From Roseateles hydrophilus (GTDB lineage Bacteria; Pseudomonadota; Gammaproteobacteria; Burkholderiales; Burkholderiaceae_C): DNA of 64,000 nucleotides. Shown piece by piece: positions 8,584-17,667 of the stretch. Below the pieces are notes generated by a model. It made no database searches, was not told the origin of the DNA, and saw only the letters and a program-made list of their open reading frames with translations. The DNA lies in the NCBI RefSeq assembly GCF_026712245.1, contig NZ_JAPPUY010000001.1:372001-436000 (forward strand). The letters run 5' to 3'. Made by a program: the position numbers and the translations under genes. Within the stretch, counting starts at the first letter, position 1; the number at the start of each line of letters is the position of its first letter.

Positions 8584-10494
8584 ATGACCACGATGGCCTT
8601 GAAATTGACCGCCCTGGCTGCTGCCAGCCTGCTCTCGCTGGGAGCGTCAGCGGCTTGCGTGCCTGGCGGCGGCAGCGGCACGGTCACGCTCGGCAACACC
8701 GCCACCACCGTGCCTGACCGCGTGCTGGCCGATTGCAGCACGGTGGATGGTCGCATCGCCGATGAGCAGGCCTGGGGCAGCCAGGCAGCCTTCCTGGCCC
8801 ATGTGTCCAGCGTGACGCTGGCGCTGCAGCAGCAGGGCGCGTTGAGCGCGGCCGAACGAGTGCGCCTGCTCACCGCGGCGCGCAGCAGCAATATCGGGGC
8901 GCAGCTGACCGTCAAGCTGATCGCCATCAACGACTTCCACGGCAACATCAAGCCCTTCGAGGGCAGCAGCAGCAACCCCGGCGTGGCGCGCCTGGCCACG
9001 CGCATCAAGGCGCTGAAGGCGGCCAACCCACTGCACGCGGTGGTCTCCGCCGGTGACCTGATCGGTGCCAGCCCGCTGACCTCGGCGCTGTTCAAGGACG
9101 AGCCCACCATCGAGGCGATGAACCGCATCGGCATCGATTTCAATGCGGTCGGCAACCACGAGTTCGATGAGGGGCGCGCCGAGCTGCTGCGCATGAAGCA
9201 CGGCGGCAATCACCCCAGCGATCCGTACTCTGGCCTGGGCCTGCCGGTGGACAAGCGCGCCGATGGTCAGTTTGCGGGCGCCAAGTTCGACTTTCTCGCC
9301 GCCAATGTGACCGATGCCGCCACGGGCCGGACGCTGTTCCCGGCGTACGGCGTGAAGGACTTTCTCGGCACCAAGGTGGCGTTCGTCGGCATGACGCTGG
9401 AGGGCACGCCCAGCATCGTGTCCCCTGCCGGTGTGGCCGGCCTGAGCTTTGCGGACGAGGCGGACACCGTCAACGCGCTGATCCCGCAGCTGGAGGCCGA
9501 GGGCATCAAGAGCGTCGTGGTGCTGATCCACGAGGGCGGATCGGCCGTCAACGGCACCGGTGGCTGCCCCAGCATCTCGGGGGCCATCGTCGGCATCGTC
9601 AACCGCCTGGACCCGCGGGTTGATCTGGTCATCTCCGGCCACACGCACCAGGCCTACAACTGCATGGTCGCCAAGCGCGACGGCAGCCTCGTTCGGGTGA
9701 CGTCCTCGGGCCAGTACGCGCGCAACCTGGGTGACATCGATCTCACCCTCAACACCAGCACCAAGGACGTGGTGAGCACCAGCGCCACCATCCTGAACAC
9801 GGGCACCACCAGCACCGCCGAGGATCCCGCGTTGACCGACCTGGTGGCCCACTACAGCAACCTGTCGGTGGGCCCGGCGTCTCGCGTGATCGGCAAGATC
9901 ACGGCGGCCATCAGCCGCAGCAGCAACGCGGCCGGCGAATCGGCCCTCGGTGATGTCATTGCCGATGCCCAGCTGGCTGCAACGCGCTCGGCCAGCACCG
10001 GCCAGGCCGTGGTGGCGTTCATGAACCCGGGCGGCATCCGCGCCGACCTGCCGTTCAACGCGGGCGGGCTGGTGACCTACGGCAACGCCTTCACCGTCCA
10101 GCCCTTCGGCAACAGTCTGGTGACCATGACGGTCTCAGGCGCTCAGATCAAGACGCTGCTGGAGAGCCAGTTCGCCAACTGCCTCGGCCAGACTGGCTTC
10201 GACCGCATCCTGCAGGTCTCGGCCGGCTTCAGCTACAGCTGGAGCGCCAGTGCCGCCTGTGGCGCCAAGGTCAGCAACATTGCGATCAACGGCATGCCGG
10301 TCGACCCGCTGGCCAGCTACCGCATCACCGTCAACAGCTTCCTGGCCGATGGCGGGGACGCCTTCGCCGTGTTGACCCAAGGCAGCCAGCGCCTGGGCGG
10401 CGAGGTGGACACGGACGCCTTCGAGAAGTACCTGCAGGCCAACCCCAGCGGCGTCGCCCCGGGCCCGATGAACCGCATCACCCGCACCAACTGA
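8584..10494 (+). CDS. Secreted 5'-nucleotidase / 2',3'-cyclic phosphodiesterase family protein
   Basis: A 636-residue exported metallophosphatase that would strip phosphate from extracellular nucleotides. The ATG at 8584 follows GGAG and gives a clean signal peptide ending ASA before residue 24. The catalytic domain has all five metal motifs: NDFHGN (116-121), SAGDLIG (155-161), GNHEFDEG (190-197), a loop with VVVLIHEGG, and ISGHTHQAYN. The C-terminal 5'-nucleotidase domain carries MNPGGIRADLPFNAGGLVTY and the substrate-stacking YGNAFTVQPFGN block. About 90 residues between signal peptide and catalytic domain, with several Cys, are unassigned. It is followed by a PEP-CTERM protein and a second exported phosphoesterase, pointing to scavenging of organic phosphate. 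Confidence 0.92.
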   Translation: MTTMALKLTALAAASLLSLGASAACVPGGGSGTVTLGNTATTVPDRVLADCSTVDGRIADEQAWGSQAAFLAHVSSVTLALQQQGALSAAERVRLLTAARSSNIGAQLTVKLIAINDFHGNIKPFEGSSSNPGVARLATRIKALKAANPLHAVVSAGDLIGASPLTSALFKDEPTIEAMNRIGIDFNAVGNHEFDEGRAELLRMKHGGNHPSDPYSGLGLPVDKRADGQFAGAKFDFLAANVTDAATGRTLFPAYGVKDFLGTKVAFVGMTLEGTPSIVSPAGVAGLSFADEADTVNALIPQLEAEGIKSVVVLIHEGGSAVNGTGGCPSISGAIVGIVNRLDPRVDLVISGHTHQAYNCMVAKRDGSLVRVTSSGQYARNLGDIDLTLNTSTKDVVSTSATILNTGTTSTAEDPALTDLVAHYSNLSVGPASRVIGKITAAISRSSNAAGESALGDVIADAQLAATRSASTGQAVVAFMNPGGIRADLPFNAGGLVTYGNAFTVQPFGNSLVTMTVSGAQIKTLLESQFANCLGQTGFDRILQVSAGFSYSWSASAACGAKVSNIAINGMPVDPLASYRITVNSFLADGGDAFAVLTQGSQRLGGEVDTDAFEKYLQANPSGVAPGPMNRITRTN

Positions 10495-10528
10495 CCCCCC
10501 GCGTTTCTCTCAATTCCGGAGCTCTTCC

Positions 10529-11344
10529 ATGCACATCCTCAAGCCTCTGCTGGGCGCTGCCCTGCTGGCTCTGTCCGCCGCCGGCGCGCAGGCCGCGAAC
10601 CTGCAACTGCTCAGCGCGTCGACCTCAGGCAGCAACCAGACCGTGGTGAGCACCCAGGCCGGCGAGAGCATCGTCTTCACCGGCAACGCGGACGACTTGT
10701 CGGGGCTGACCGAGGTGCTGGCCTTTGGTGCCGGCAACTTTGCCGGGTCGCCCGCCCCGGTCAACGGTGCGGGCATCAGCAACGAATGGTTCCGCATGGC
10801 CACACTGGACGCGAGCGGCGCGGTCACGCGTTTCCAGGCCACGGGCAGCTCGGCGCTGAACGTCTACGGCCCGCTGGACCTGGGCGGCCTCACCGAATCC
10901 GCTGACATCGGCCTGAGCGCCGACCTGCTGGTGGCGTCCGACGGCGAGGCCGTCGGCACCGCCGTCACGGTGCGGCTGCAACTGAGCGCCGAGTCGCTGT
11001 TCTCTGCGACGGTGGCGGGGTCGACCGACACGCCCACCTTCAACCTGCTCGTGCTGGATGCCGCGAACACGCCGCTGGCCAGCTACAACGGCCTGACGCT
11101 GAACGGCCGTGACACGCTGGACCTCAGCTTCAGCAGCGCGGTCGGGCAGACGCTGTCGTTTTCGCTGAGCTACGCGAATGTGCTGGACGTGGCGCCAGGT
11201 GTTCTTGGCCTGCCCAACAGCGCTGAGTCCAGCGCGCTGCTGCAGGGCTCCCTGACGGTCACCGCCGTGCCGGAGCCGCACAGCCTGGCCCTGCTGCTGG
11301 CTGGCCTGGGCGTGGTGGGCGCTGTGGCGCGCCGCCGTCGCTGA
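10529..11344 (+). CDS. PEP-CTERM sorting domain protein
   Basis: A 271-residue exported protein. It has an N-terminal signal peptide (MHILKPLLGAALLALSAAGAQA) and a C-terminal sorting signal in the last 25 residues: the VPEP motif at 247-250, a hydrophobic helix and a terminal ARRRR cluster. This is the substrate signature for exosortase/archaeosortase-type enzymes, which are linked to extracellular polysaccharide in Burkholderiales. The middle is a Ser/Thr/Ala-rich, probably beta-rich domain of no recognised family. It lies 34 bases after the 5'-nucleotidase and 41 bases before the metallophosphoesterase and may be co-transcribed. No exosortase gene is in the window. Confidence 0.88.
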   Translation: MHILKPLLGAALLALSAAGAQAANLQLLSASTSGSNQTVVSTQAGESIVFTGNADDLSGLTEVLAFGAGNFAGSPAPVNGAGISNEWFRMATLDASGAVTRFQATGSSALNVYGPLDLGGLTESADIGLSADLLVASDGEAVGTAVTVRLQLSAESLFSATVAGSTDTPTFNLLVLDAANTPLASYNGLTLNGRDTLDLSFSSAVGQTLSFSLSYANVLDVAPGVLGLPNSAESSALLQGSLTVTAVPEPHSLALLLAGLGVVGAVARRRR

Positions 11345-11385
11345 CCACGGCTCGCCCTCTGTCAACCAACCAAGGAGTGCAGACC

Positions 11386-12414
11386 ATGCTGAAACCCCAA
11401 GCCCTGCGCGCGGCCCTGGCCGTTGCCCTGCTGGCGCTGAGCGCCCACAGCCCCGCCCAAGCCCCTGCGGCAGCCCCGTACTTCCGCGCCGGCGTGTCCT
11501 TTGCGCTGCTGGGTGATGTGCCTTATGGCGTGAGCGAAGAGCCGAAGTTCGACCGCGTCATCGCCGACATCAACGCCTCCCGCAATGTGCGCTTCGTGCT
11601 GCACACCGGCGATGTGAAGCAGGGGAGTGAGCGTTGTGACGATGCCGTTTTCATCAAGCGCTTCAACCAGTACCAGAAGTTCGACGACGCCTTCATCGTG
11701 ACGCCCGGCGACAACGACTGGACCGACTGTCATCGCACGAACAATGGCGGCTACCTGCCCACCGAGCGGCTGGCCAAGTTCCGCGAGATCTTCTACCCCG
11801 CCATCGGCCGCAGCACAGGCAAGCAGCCGATCAGCCTGCTGTCGCAGGCGGCGGCCCCGGGTCATGCGGCCCACAGCCCCTACGTCGAGAACACCCTGTG
11901 GCAGTTCGCCGGCGCCACCATGGCTACCGTGCATGTGGTGGGCAGCGCCAACAACCTGGCGCCCTGGAACCAGTTGCCCGGCGGCGACCGCCCGGGCGAG
12001 CGCCAGGCAGAATTCAACGCCCGCTTGGCGGCCAGCCTGGCCTGGATCGACGAGGTGTTCAACCGGGCGTCGGCGTCGCAGAGTGCTGGTGTGATGATCG
12101 CCATGCAGGCCAACCCGGCACTCGAGGCGGCGGCGGGCAGCAGCGCGCGGCTGGGCTTCGATGAGGTGATCGCCAAGATCACGGCGCGCAGCATCGCCTT
12201 CGGCAAGCCGGTGCTGCTGGCTCATGGCGACAGCCACTACTTCCGGGTCGACAAGCCGCTGGTGAACGCCGGTGTGTCGCTGGAGAACCTCACGCGGGTG
12301 GAAAACTTCGGCTCGCCCAACGTCCACTGGGTGGAGGTGTTTGTCGACGCGCGCGACCCCAACGTGTTCAGCGTCGTGCCACGCATCGTGCCCGGCAACG
12401 TCGTGCCACGCTGA
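11386..12414 (+). CDS. Secreted calcineurin-like metallophosphoesterase
   Basis: A 342-residue protein with a signal peptide ending near AHSPAQA. Motifs expected of the metallophosphoesterase fold are present: LLGDVPYG near residue 44, HTGDVKQG, PGDNDWTDC and the late HGDSHYFRVD. GDN replaces the commoner GNH motif, as in several exported phosphoesterase subfamilies. The start is set by AAGGAG at 11372-11377, eight bases before the ATG; an in-frame GTG three codons earlier overlaps this ribosome site and is unlikely. The gene converges on flgH, leaving 41 bases between stops and no clear terminator. The substrate is unknown; context suggests phosphate release. Confidence 0.85.
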   Translation: MLKPQALRAALAVALLALSAHSPAQAPAAAPYFRAGVSFALLGDVPYGVSEEPKFDRVIADINASRNVRFVLHTGDVKQGSERCDDAVFIKRFNQYQKFDDAFIVTPGDNDWTDCHRTNNGGYLPTERLAKFREIFYPAIGRSTGKQPISLLSQAAAPGHAAHSPYVENTLWQFAGATMATVHVVGSANNLAPWNQLPGGDRPGERQAEFNARLAASLAWIDEVFNRASASQSAGVMIAMQANPALEAAAGSSARLGFDEVIAKITARSIAFGKPVLLAHGDSHYFRVDKPLVNAGVSLENLTRVENFGSPNVHWVEVFVDARDPNVFSVVPRIVPGNVVPR

Positions 12415-12455
12415 CCCGGTGCGCCGAGCGCAGGCCAGGCTTGCCGCGCGGGCTG

Positions 12456-13130
12456 TCAGCTCGGCGCAATGTTCAGGAAGAAGCGCGACAGCCAGCCGAT
12501 GGCATGGGCGTCGGCCGTCGCGCCGCGGCCGCGCTGCTCGATGCGCACGTTGGCCACGGCCGTGGACGACACGGCGTTCCCCTGTCCGATGGAGCGCGGG
12601 TCCACCTGGCCGGAGAAGCGCAGCACGTCCACATTGCGGTTGACGCCGATCTGCTTCTCGCCGCTGATCATCAGGTGGCCGTTGGGCAGCACGCCGGTCA
12701 CGATGGCCGTGATGGCACCGGTGAATTCATTGGTGTTCTGGTTGCTGCCCTTGCCCTTGTTGTCGTTGGCCGAGGTGGCCTCGGCCGAGGCGCGGCCGAA
12801 GGAGTTGCCGGCCACCAGCGGCAGCGCGGTGACGCCGGCCGCCAACGTGCCGCTCTTGCTGAGCTCGCTGGTGCTGGTCTGCGAGGCCGACACGCGCTCG
12901 GTGATGTTGATGGTCAGCGTGTCGCCCACCAGCCGCGCGCGGTGGTCCTCGAACAGTGGCCGGTAGGCGGCGGCCTGGTAGATGGCGCCGTTGGCGGCGG
13001 CCGGCTGCGGCAGGTGCGGCAGGTTGACGACCGGCGTGTGGCTGAGCTCCACCTGCGGCGTGGGGTAGGGCGTGGCGCAGCCGGTGAGCAGGGCGGCGGC
13101 GAGGAGCAGCGGGGTGACGGCGTGCTTCAT
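12456..13130 (-). CDS. flgH: Flagellar L-ring lipoprotein FlgH
   Basis: FlgH forms the outer-membrane L-ring of the flagellar bushing. The ATG at 13130 gives 224 residues with a lipoprotein signal peptide and lipobox LLTGC (Cys18). The mature part contains DHRARLVGDTLTINITERVSAS and a C-terminal GEKQIGVNRNVDVLRFSGQVDPRSIG, both typical of FlgH. GAGG lies upstream of this start; an alternative ATG at 13154 would overlap flgG and bury the signal peptide. It is the last gene of flgBCDEFGH here. flgI, which normally follows directly, lies 9.5 kb further on behind genes of opposite strand. Confidence 0.95.
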   Translation of the reverse strand: MKHAVTPLLLAAALLTGCATPYPTPQVELSHTPVVNLPHLPQPAAANGAIYQAAAYRPLFEDHRARLVGDTLTINITERVSASQTSTSELSKSGTLAAGVTALPLVAGNSFGRASAEATSANDNKGKGSNQNTNEFTGAITAIVTGVLPNGHLMISGEKQIGVNRNVDVLRFSGQVDPRSIGQGNAVSSTAVANVRIEQRGRGATADAHAIGWLSRFFLNIAPS

Positions 13131-13140
13131 GGCGATGGCC

Positions 13141-13923
13141 TCAAATCTGCGCAAGCTTCTGCAGCATCTGGTCCGAGGTCTGCACGGCCTTGGAGTTCAG
13201 CTCATAGGCGCGTTGCGTCTGGATCATCTGCACCAGCTCCTCGACGACGTTGACGTTGGACGTCTCGACGAAACCCTGCTGCAGCGCGCCCAGGCCGTTG
13301 TTGTTGGGGGCGCCGGTGTTGGGCGTGCCACTGGAGGCGGTCTCGGTGAACAGGTTCTGCCCCTTGGGGTCCAGGCCGGCGGGGTTCACGAAGTTGGCCA
13401 ACTGCAGCTGTCCCACCGTCTGCGGCGCGGCCTGGCCGGGCAGCGTGACGCTGACGGTGCCGTCGTTGCCGATGGTGAGCGTCTGTGCGTTCTGCGGGAT
13501 CGTGATGCCGGGCAACACGGTGTAGCCGTTGCTGGTGACCATCTGGCCGTTGGCATTGAGCTGGAAGGCGCCGTCGCGCGTGTAGGCGGTGGTGCCGTCG
13601 GGCATCTGGATCTGGAAGAAGCCATCGCCCTTGATGGCCAGATCCAGGTTGTTGCTGGTCTGCTGCAGGTTGCCCTGCGTGTAGATGCGGGCGGTGGCCA
13701 CGGGGCGCACGCCCAGGCCCACCTGCAGGCCGGTGGGCAGCGTGGTCTGCTCGGTGCTGTTGGCGCCGGCCTGGCGCATGTTCTGGTAGATCAGGTCCTC
13801 GAACACCGCGTGCGAGCGCTTGTAGCCGTTGGTGGCGACGTTGGCGAGGTTGTGGGAGATGTTGTCCAGCTGGGTCTGCTGGGCCTCCATGCCGGTCTTG
13901 GCAATCCAGAGCGAGCGCATCAT
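13141..13923 (-). CDS. flgG: Flagellar distal rod protein FlgG
   Basis: FlgG is the main component of the distal rod that crosses the periplasm. The 260-residue product starts [20 protein letters not shown] followed by the axial motif [16 protein letters not shown] and ends with [20 protein letters not shown] and [17 protein letters not shown], the two D0 helices at the termini. Length is normal for the family. GGGGAG precedes the tandem ATG codons, so either Met may be used. It follows flgF by two bases and precedes flgH by ten, so coupling is likely. Confidence 0.97.
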   Translation of the reverse strand: MMRSLWIAKTGMEAQQTQLDNISHNLANVATNGYKRSHAVFEDLIYQNMRQAGANSTEQTTLPTGLQVGLGVRPVATARIYTQGNLQQTSNNLDLAIKGDGFFQIQMPDGTTAYTRDGAFQLNANGQMVTSNGYTVLPGITIPQNAQTLTIGNDGTVSVTLPGQAAPQTVGQLQLANFVNPAGLDPKGQNLFTETASSGTPNTGAPNNNGLGALQQGFVETSNVNVVEELVQMIQTQRAYELNSKAVQTSDQMLQKLAQI

Positions 13924-13925
13924 GG

Positions 13926-14657
13926 TCAGGTACTCCCCAAAAGTTTGGCCGACTGCTGGCCCTGGGTCTGGGCGATCTGCATCAGCTTCATCTGCTGCTC
14001 GAACTGGCGGCCGGCGGCGATCATCGCCACCATGGTTTCGACGGCGCTGACGTTGGAGCCTTCCAGTGCACCGTCCTGCAGCCGCGCGGCGGGGTCGGCG
14101 GGCAGGTCGCCATCGGCGGCGCGGAACAGGCCGTCGTCGCCGCGCGTGAGTTGGGCCGTGGTCTCAGGCGTGACCAGCTTGAGCCGGCCCACGGTCGTGG
14201 GCCGCTGGCCGGGCTGCTTGGCGCTGATGGTGCCGTCGCTGCCGATGGACACCTCGCTGTTCTGCGGCACGTTGATGGGGCCGCCATCGCCCAGCACCTG
14301 CAGGCCGTTGCGCATCACCAGCAGGCCTTCGGCGTTGACGTCCAGTGAGCCGGCGCGGGTGTAGGCCTCGGTGCCGTCCAGCCCCTGCACGGCCAGCCAG
14401 GCGCGGCCCTGCATGGCCACGTCGAGATTGCGGCCGGTGGGCGTCAGCGCGCCGGGGGCGTCGTTGTAGCCGATGGTGGTTTCCAGTGCGAAGGCGCGCG
14501 TGGACGCGCCATCGCCACGCACCGGCACGGCGCGAAACGCCTGTAGCTCGGCGCGAAAGCCGTTCGTCGTGACGTTGGCGAGGTTGTGCGACAGCACGTC
14601 CTGCCGCTGCATGGCGGCTTTGGCGCCGGCCATCGACAGGTAAATCATCCGATCCAT
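13926..14657 (-). CDS. flgF: Flagellar proximal rod protein FlgF
   Basis: FlgF is a proximal rod subunit. The 243-residue protein begins [20 protein letters not shown] and has the axial-protein motif [20 protein letters not shown] near residue 23. The C-terminal end has the matching helix ([20 protein letters not shown]). GAGG sits eight bases before the first ATG; Met4 is a possible internal start. The gene lies between flgE (19-base gap) and flgG (2-base gap) in normal flg order. Confidence 0.96.
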   Translation of the reverse strand: MDRMIYLSMAGAKAAMQRQDVLSHNLANVTTNGFRAELQAFRAVPVRGDGASTRAFALETTIGYNDAPGALTPTGRNLDVAMQGRAWLAVQGLDGTEAYTRAGSLDVNAEGLLVMRNGLQVLGDGGPINVPQNSEVSIGSDGTISAKQPGQRPTTVGRLKLVTPETTAQLTRGDDGLFRAADGDLPADPAARLQDGALEGSNVSAVETMVAMIAAGRQFEQQMKLMQIAQTQGQQSAKLLGST

Positions 14658-14676
14658 GCTTCAGCCTCGCCCGCGC

Positions 14677-15975
14677 TCAGCGGAGATTGACGATGGTCTG
14701 CAGAACCTGGTCCTGCGTCTTGATGGTCTGCGCGCTGGCCTGGTAGGCGCGCTGCGCCGTGACCATGTTGACCAGCTCGGCCGTGATGTCCACGTTGCTC
14801 TCCTCCAGCGCGCCGGACTGCAGCGAGCCCATGTTGCCGTCGCCCGGCACGCCCACCACGGCGTCGCCGGAGTCCACGGTGCGGATCCACACGTTGCCGC
14901 CCATGGTCTGCAGGCCTTGTGGGTTGCGGAAGGAGGCCAGCTCCACCTGGCCGGCCGGCTTGCTCTGGCCGTTGGAATAGCGCGCCAGCACGACACCGTT
15001 GTTGGCGACCGTGATGCCGGTCAGCTGGCCCGGCGCGTAGCCGTCCTGCGTCAGGTTGGTCACGGCGAAGCTGCTGCCGTTCTCGGTGGCGCCGGTCAGG
15101 TCGAGCTGGATGCCGTCGATGGCCAGCGTCGCGTTGCCGCGGGCGCTGAAGCCGGCCGGCACGTTCATCGTGATGGGCGCCGCCGGGCTGGTGGGCGAGC
15201 CGCCGGTGGGCGGGAAGGTGATGGTGGTGAACGGCGCCGTCAGCAGATTCGGGTTGTTCGCATCAGGGGCAGTTTCGGCGAAGGGTGTGCCGTTGGCCGT
15301 TGCGTAGACGTTCCAGGTGTCGCTGCCGTCGGCGGCGGTGGACGCCTTCTGGAAGTAGAACGTGATGGCGACGTCCTGGCCCTTGGCGTCGTACACCGTC
15401 ATCGACGTCGCGTTGTTGTAGGTGGTGCTGTCGGTCAGGTCCATGCCTGCGCCGCTGGCCGGGGCGGTGATGGCCAGCCGGGAATCCAGGTTGAACTCCA
15501 TGTCGACCTCGGAGGTCACCGCCGGCGGGATGCCGCCGGTGGGCAGCTGCAGCGGCGTGGCCGTGCCCGGCTGGATGACGCCGGCGCCATTGGCGGGATA
15601 GCCCATCAGCTTGAGGCCATCGTTGTTGACGATGTAGCCGTCCTTGCTGACCTTGAACTGCCCGTTGCGGGTGTAGCGCGTCGGGTTCACCTCATCAGTC
15701 ACCTGGAAGAAGCCGCCGCCGTTGATGGCCAGGTCCATCGGGTTCTCGGTGGTCGAGATGTTGCCCTGCGTGAACTGCTGGGCGACCGTGGACAGCGTGG
15801 TGCCGATGCCGATCTGGTTCTGGCCCGCGCCGTTCAGCGCGGCGGCATACACATCGGCGAACTCCGCGCGAGAACCCTTGGAGCCATAGGTGCCGGAGTT
15901 GGCGATGTTGTTGCCGATGACGTCCAGGTTCTTGGAGGCGGCGTTGAGCCCGGAGAGGCCTTGCTGGAAGCTCAT
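14677..15975 (-). CDS. flgE: Flagellar hook protein FlgE
   Basis: FlgE polymerises outside the cell into the curved hook that links rod and filament. The 432-residue product starts MSFQQGLSGLNAASKNLDVI with the axial motif GNNIANSGTYGSKGSRAEF and ends with ESNVDITAELVNMVTAQRAY and a Gln-rich helix. The long Gly/Ser/Thr-rich middle makes up the surface-exposed hook domains that vary between species. It is preceded by flgD, its assembly scaffold, with a 42-base gap. Confidence 0.96.
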   Translation of the reverse strand: MSFQQGLSGLNAASKNLDVIGNNIANSGTYGSKGSRAEFADVYAAALNGAGQNQIGIGTTLSTVAQQFTQGNISTTENPMDLAINGGGFFQVTDEVNPTRYTRNGQFKVSKDGYIVNNDGLKLMGYPANGAGVIQPGTATPLQLPTGGIPPAVTSEVDMEFNLDSRLAITAPASGAGMDLTDSTTYNNATSMTVYDAKGQDVAITFYFQKASTAADGSDTWNVYATANGTPFAETAPDANNPNLLTAPFTTITFPPTGGSPTSPAAPITMNVPAGFSARGNATLAIDGIQLDLTGATENGSSFAVTNLTQDGYAPGQLTGITVANNGVVLARYSNGQSKPAGQVELASFRNPQGLQTMGGNVWIRTVDSGDAVVGVPGDGNMGSLQSGALEESNVDITAELVNMVTAQRAYQASAQTIKTQDQVLQTIVNLR

Positions 15976-16017
15976 GGGGGAGTCCTTGCTGTCGTGCGGT
16001 GGGCGTGAAGGGGGCGG

Positions 16018-16659
16018 TCAGTTCACGGCCGAGACGGACGCGTAGTCCACCGGGCCGAGGCGATCGAGGTTGAGCTTGAGGCTGCCGCCCTCGCTGTAGA
16101 CGGCATTGACCTTGTCGTAGGCGTAGGTGGTGGCGGTCACGGCGGCCGTGCCGTTGGTGGCGGTGATGCGGTACTTCACCTCGCTGCCTTCGGCCACCTT
16201 GGTGCCGGCGGCCCACGAGAAGGTCTGGCGGCCCGAGCCCTGCGCGCCCAGCTGCACCGTGTCGATGACGGCGCCGGCCCCGTTGAGGATCTCCAGCTTC
16301 ACGTTCTTGGCCGCGCCATCCAGCTCGTAGCTGCCCTCGGCCGCGCCGCTGACCACCTGGATCTTGTCGCTGGGCACGCTGACCTCGCGGCCCACCAGCG
16401 AGATGGACTGCAGCGCCTGCATCTGGCCCAGCTGCGAGCCCAGGCTCTTGATGCTGGTGTCCAGCGTGGACAGGCTGGTGACCTGCTGGATCTGTGCCAT
16501 CTGGCTCGTCACCTGCGCGTTGTCCATCGGGTTCAGCGGGTCCTGGTTGTTCATCTGCGCGACCAGCAGCTTCAGGAAGCGGTCCTGCGTGTCGGCAGCG
16601 TTCTTGGCCGAGGTCGACGTGGTCTGCGTGCCGCTGCCGTTGAGGGCGGTGATGTCCAT
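16018..16659 (-). CDS. flgD: Flagellar hook assembly scaffolding protein FlgD
   Basis: FlgD caps the growing hook and is removed when the hook is complete. The 213-residue protein contains the N-terminal family motif FLKLLVAQMNNQDPLNPMDN (residues about 29-48) followed by a helix rich in Gln/Ser, then a C-terminal beta-rich FLG/tudor-type region with EVKYRITATNGTAAVTATTY. The Ala/Ser/Thr-rich leader before residue 28 is disordered, as usual. Placement between flgC and flgE confirms the call. Confidence 0.95.
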   Translation of the reverse strand: MDITALNGSGTQTTSTSAKNAADTQDRFLKLLVAQMNNQDPLNPMDNAQVTSQMAQIQQVTSLSTLDTSIKSLGSQLGQMQALQSISLVGREVSVPSDKIQVVSGAAEGSYELDGAAKNVKLEILNGAGAVIDTVQLGAQGSGRQTFSWAAGTKVAEGSEVKYRITATNGTAAVTATTYAYDKVNAVYSEGGSLKLNLDRLGPVDYASVSAVN

Positions 16660-16675
16660 GGCGATTCCTCAGTGC

Positions 16676-17092
16676 TCAGGACTGGCCGAGCTGCAGCGTC
16701 TTGAGCAGCAGGCTCTTGGCCGTGCTCATGACTTCGATGTTGTTCTGGTACGAGCGCGACGCCGAGATCATGTTGACCATCTCTTCCACCGGGTTCACGT
16801 TGGAGTAGGTCACGTAGCCCTCGGCGTCGGCCTGTGGGTGCTTGGGGTCCAGCACGCGGCGGCCCGGCGTCTGGTCCTCGGTGATGTTGGTCACGCGCAC
16901 ACCGGCGCTGCCGCTGTCGTTGCCAGCGCCCATCAGCGCCGTCTGGAACACCACCTGGCGCGCCTTGTAGGCCTGGCCGTCCGGGCCCGCCACGGTGTCG
17001 GCGTTGGCCAGGTTGCTGGCCACGACGTTGAGCCGCTGGCTTTGCGCGCTGACCGCGCTGCCGGAGACGTTGAAGATCTGGAACATCGACAT
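16676..17092 (-). CDS. flgC: Flagellar proximal rod protein FlgC
   Basis: FlgC is a proximal rod subunit of 138 residues, the usual length. The start MSMFQIFNVSGSAVSAQSQR leads into LNVVASNLANADTVAG, and the C-terminus has the diagnostic VNPVEEMVNMISASRSYQNN and IEVMSTAKSLLLKTLQLGQ. It lies 17 bases after flgB and 16 bases before flgD. Confidence 0.97.
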   Translation of the reverse strand: MSMFQIFNVSGSAVSAQSQRLNVVASNLANADTVAGPDGQAYKARQVVFQTALMGAGNDSGSAGVRVTNITEDQTPGRRVLDPKHPQADAEGYVTYSNVNPVEEMVNMISASRSYQNNIEVMSTAKSLLLKTLQLGQS

Positions 17093-17109
17093 GGCGGCCT
17101 ACTCCTCGG

Positions 17110-17523
17110 TCAACCTTGGGTGTGGGACTTCATCGAGTCCAGCGTCGTGCGCACCGAGCCGTTGATGAAGCGCAGCGTCGCCTCGTACTTCACGGCGTTG
17201 TCGGCAAAGCTGGCACGCTCGCGGTCCATGTCCACGCCGTTGCTGTCTAGGCTGGTTTGCGACTGCAGCGCGTACTCCTTGCCGCTCTCGCCCCGGGCGC
17301 CGGCCAGCGGCGCGATGTGGCCGCGCTGCGTCGTGGCCAGTGCGCCCGCCGTGGCGATCTCCCCAGTGGCTTCGCGCAAAGCCTTGGCGAAGTCGATCTC
17401 TCGAGCCTGGTAGCCCGGCGTGTCGGCGTTGGCGATGTTGCTGGCGAGCAGGCGCTGCCGCTCCGCCCGCAGCGTGAGCGCCTGGGTCTGGAAATTCAGC
17501 GTGTCGGTCAGTCGGTTCAACAT
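17110..17523 (-). CDS. flgB: Flagellar proximal rod protein FlgB
   Basis: FlgB is the rod subunit at the base of the flagellar axis and the first gene of the flg operon. Starting at 17523 (MLNRLTDTLNFQTQALTLRA) it has 137 residues, as expected. The motif LASNIANADTPGYQAREIDF is the FlgB version of the axial helix. GAGG precedes this ATG; an upstream ATG at 17553 would add ten non-conserved residues. The operon diverges from flgA across a 144-base spacer. Confidence 0.96.
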   Translation of the reverse strand: MLNRLTDTLNFQTQALTLRAERQRLLASNIANADTPGYQAREIDFAKALREATGEIATAGALATTQRGHIAPLAGARGESGKEYALQSQTSLDSNGVDMDRERASFADNAVKYEATLRFINGSVRTTLDSMKSHTQG

Positions 17524-17667
17524 CGGGAGCCTCGTCCGAGGGCGGGCCGGCATGGCCCTTGGCGCAAATTGTCTGAACCGGCCCCGAAAACATGAGCGGG
17601 ATTAACGGGGGCAAAGCCGCTCAATTCCGGCCTCGTGGCGGCGGCTGCGCTGCCTAGAGTGGCGGCC
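17524..17667. promoter_or_regulatory. Divergent flgB / flgA control region
   Basis: This 144-base spacer must hold the promoters for both flgBCDEFGH (minus) and flgA (plus). It contains a less GC-rich patch around CGCAAATTGTCTGAA and GGCAAAGCCGCTCAATTCC, but I see no convincing sigma-28, sigma-54 or sigma-70 pair. In relatives early flagellar genes depend on FlhDC, whose sites are too degenerate to call by eye. The regulatory role is inferred from gene orientation. Confidence 0.45.
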
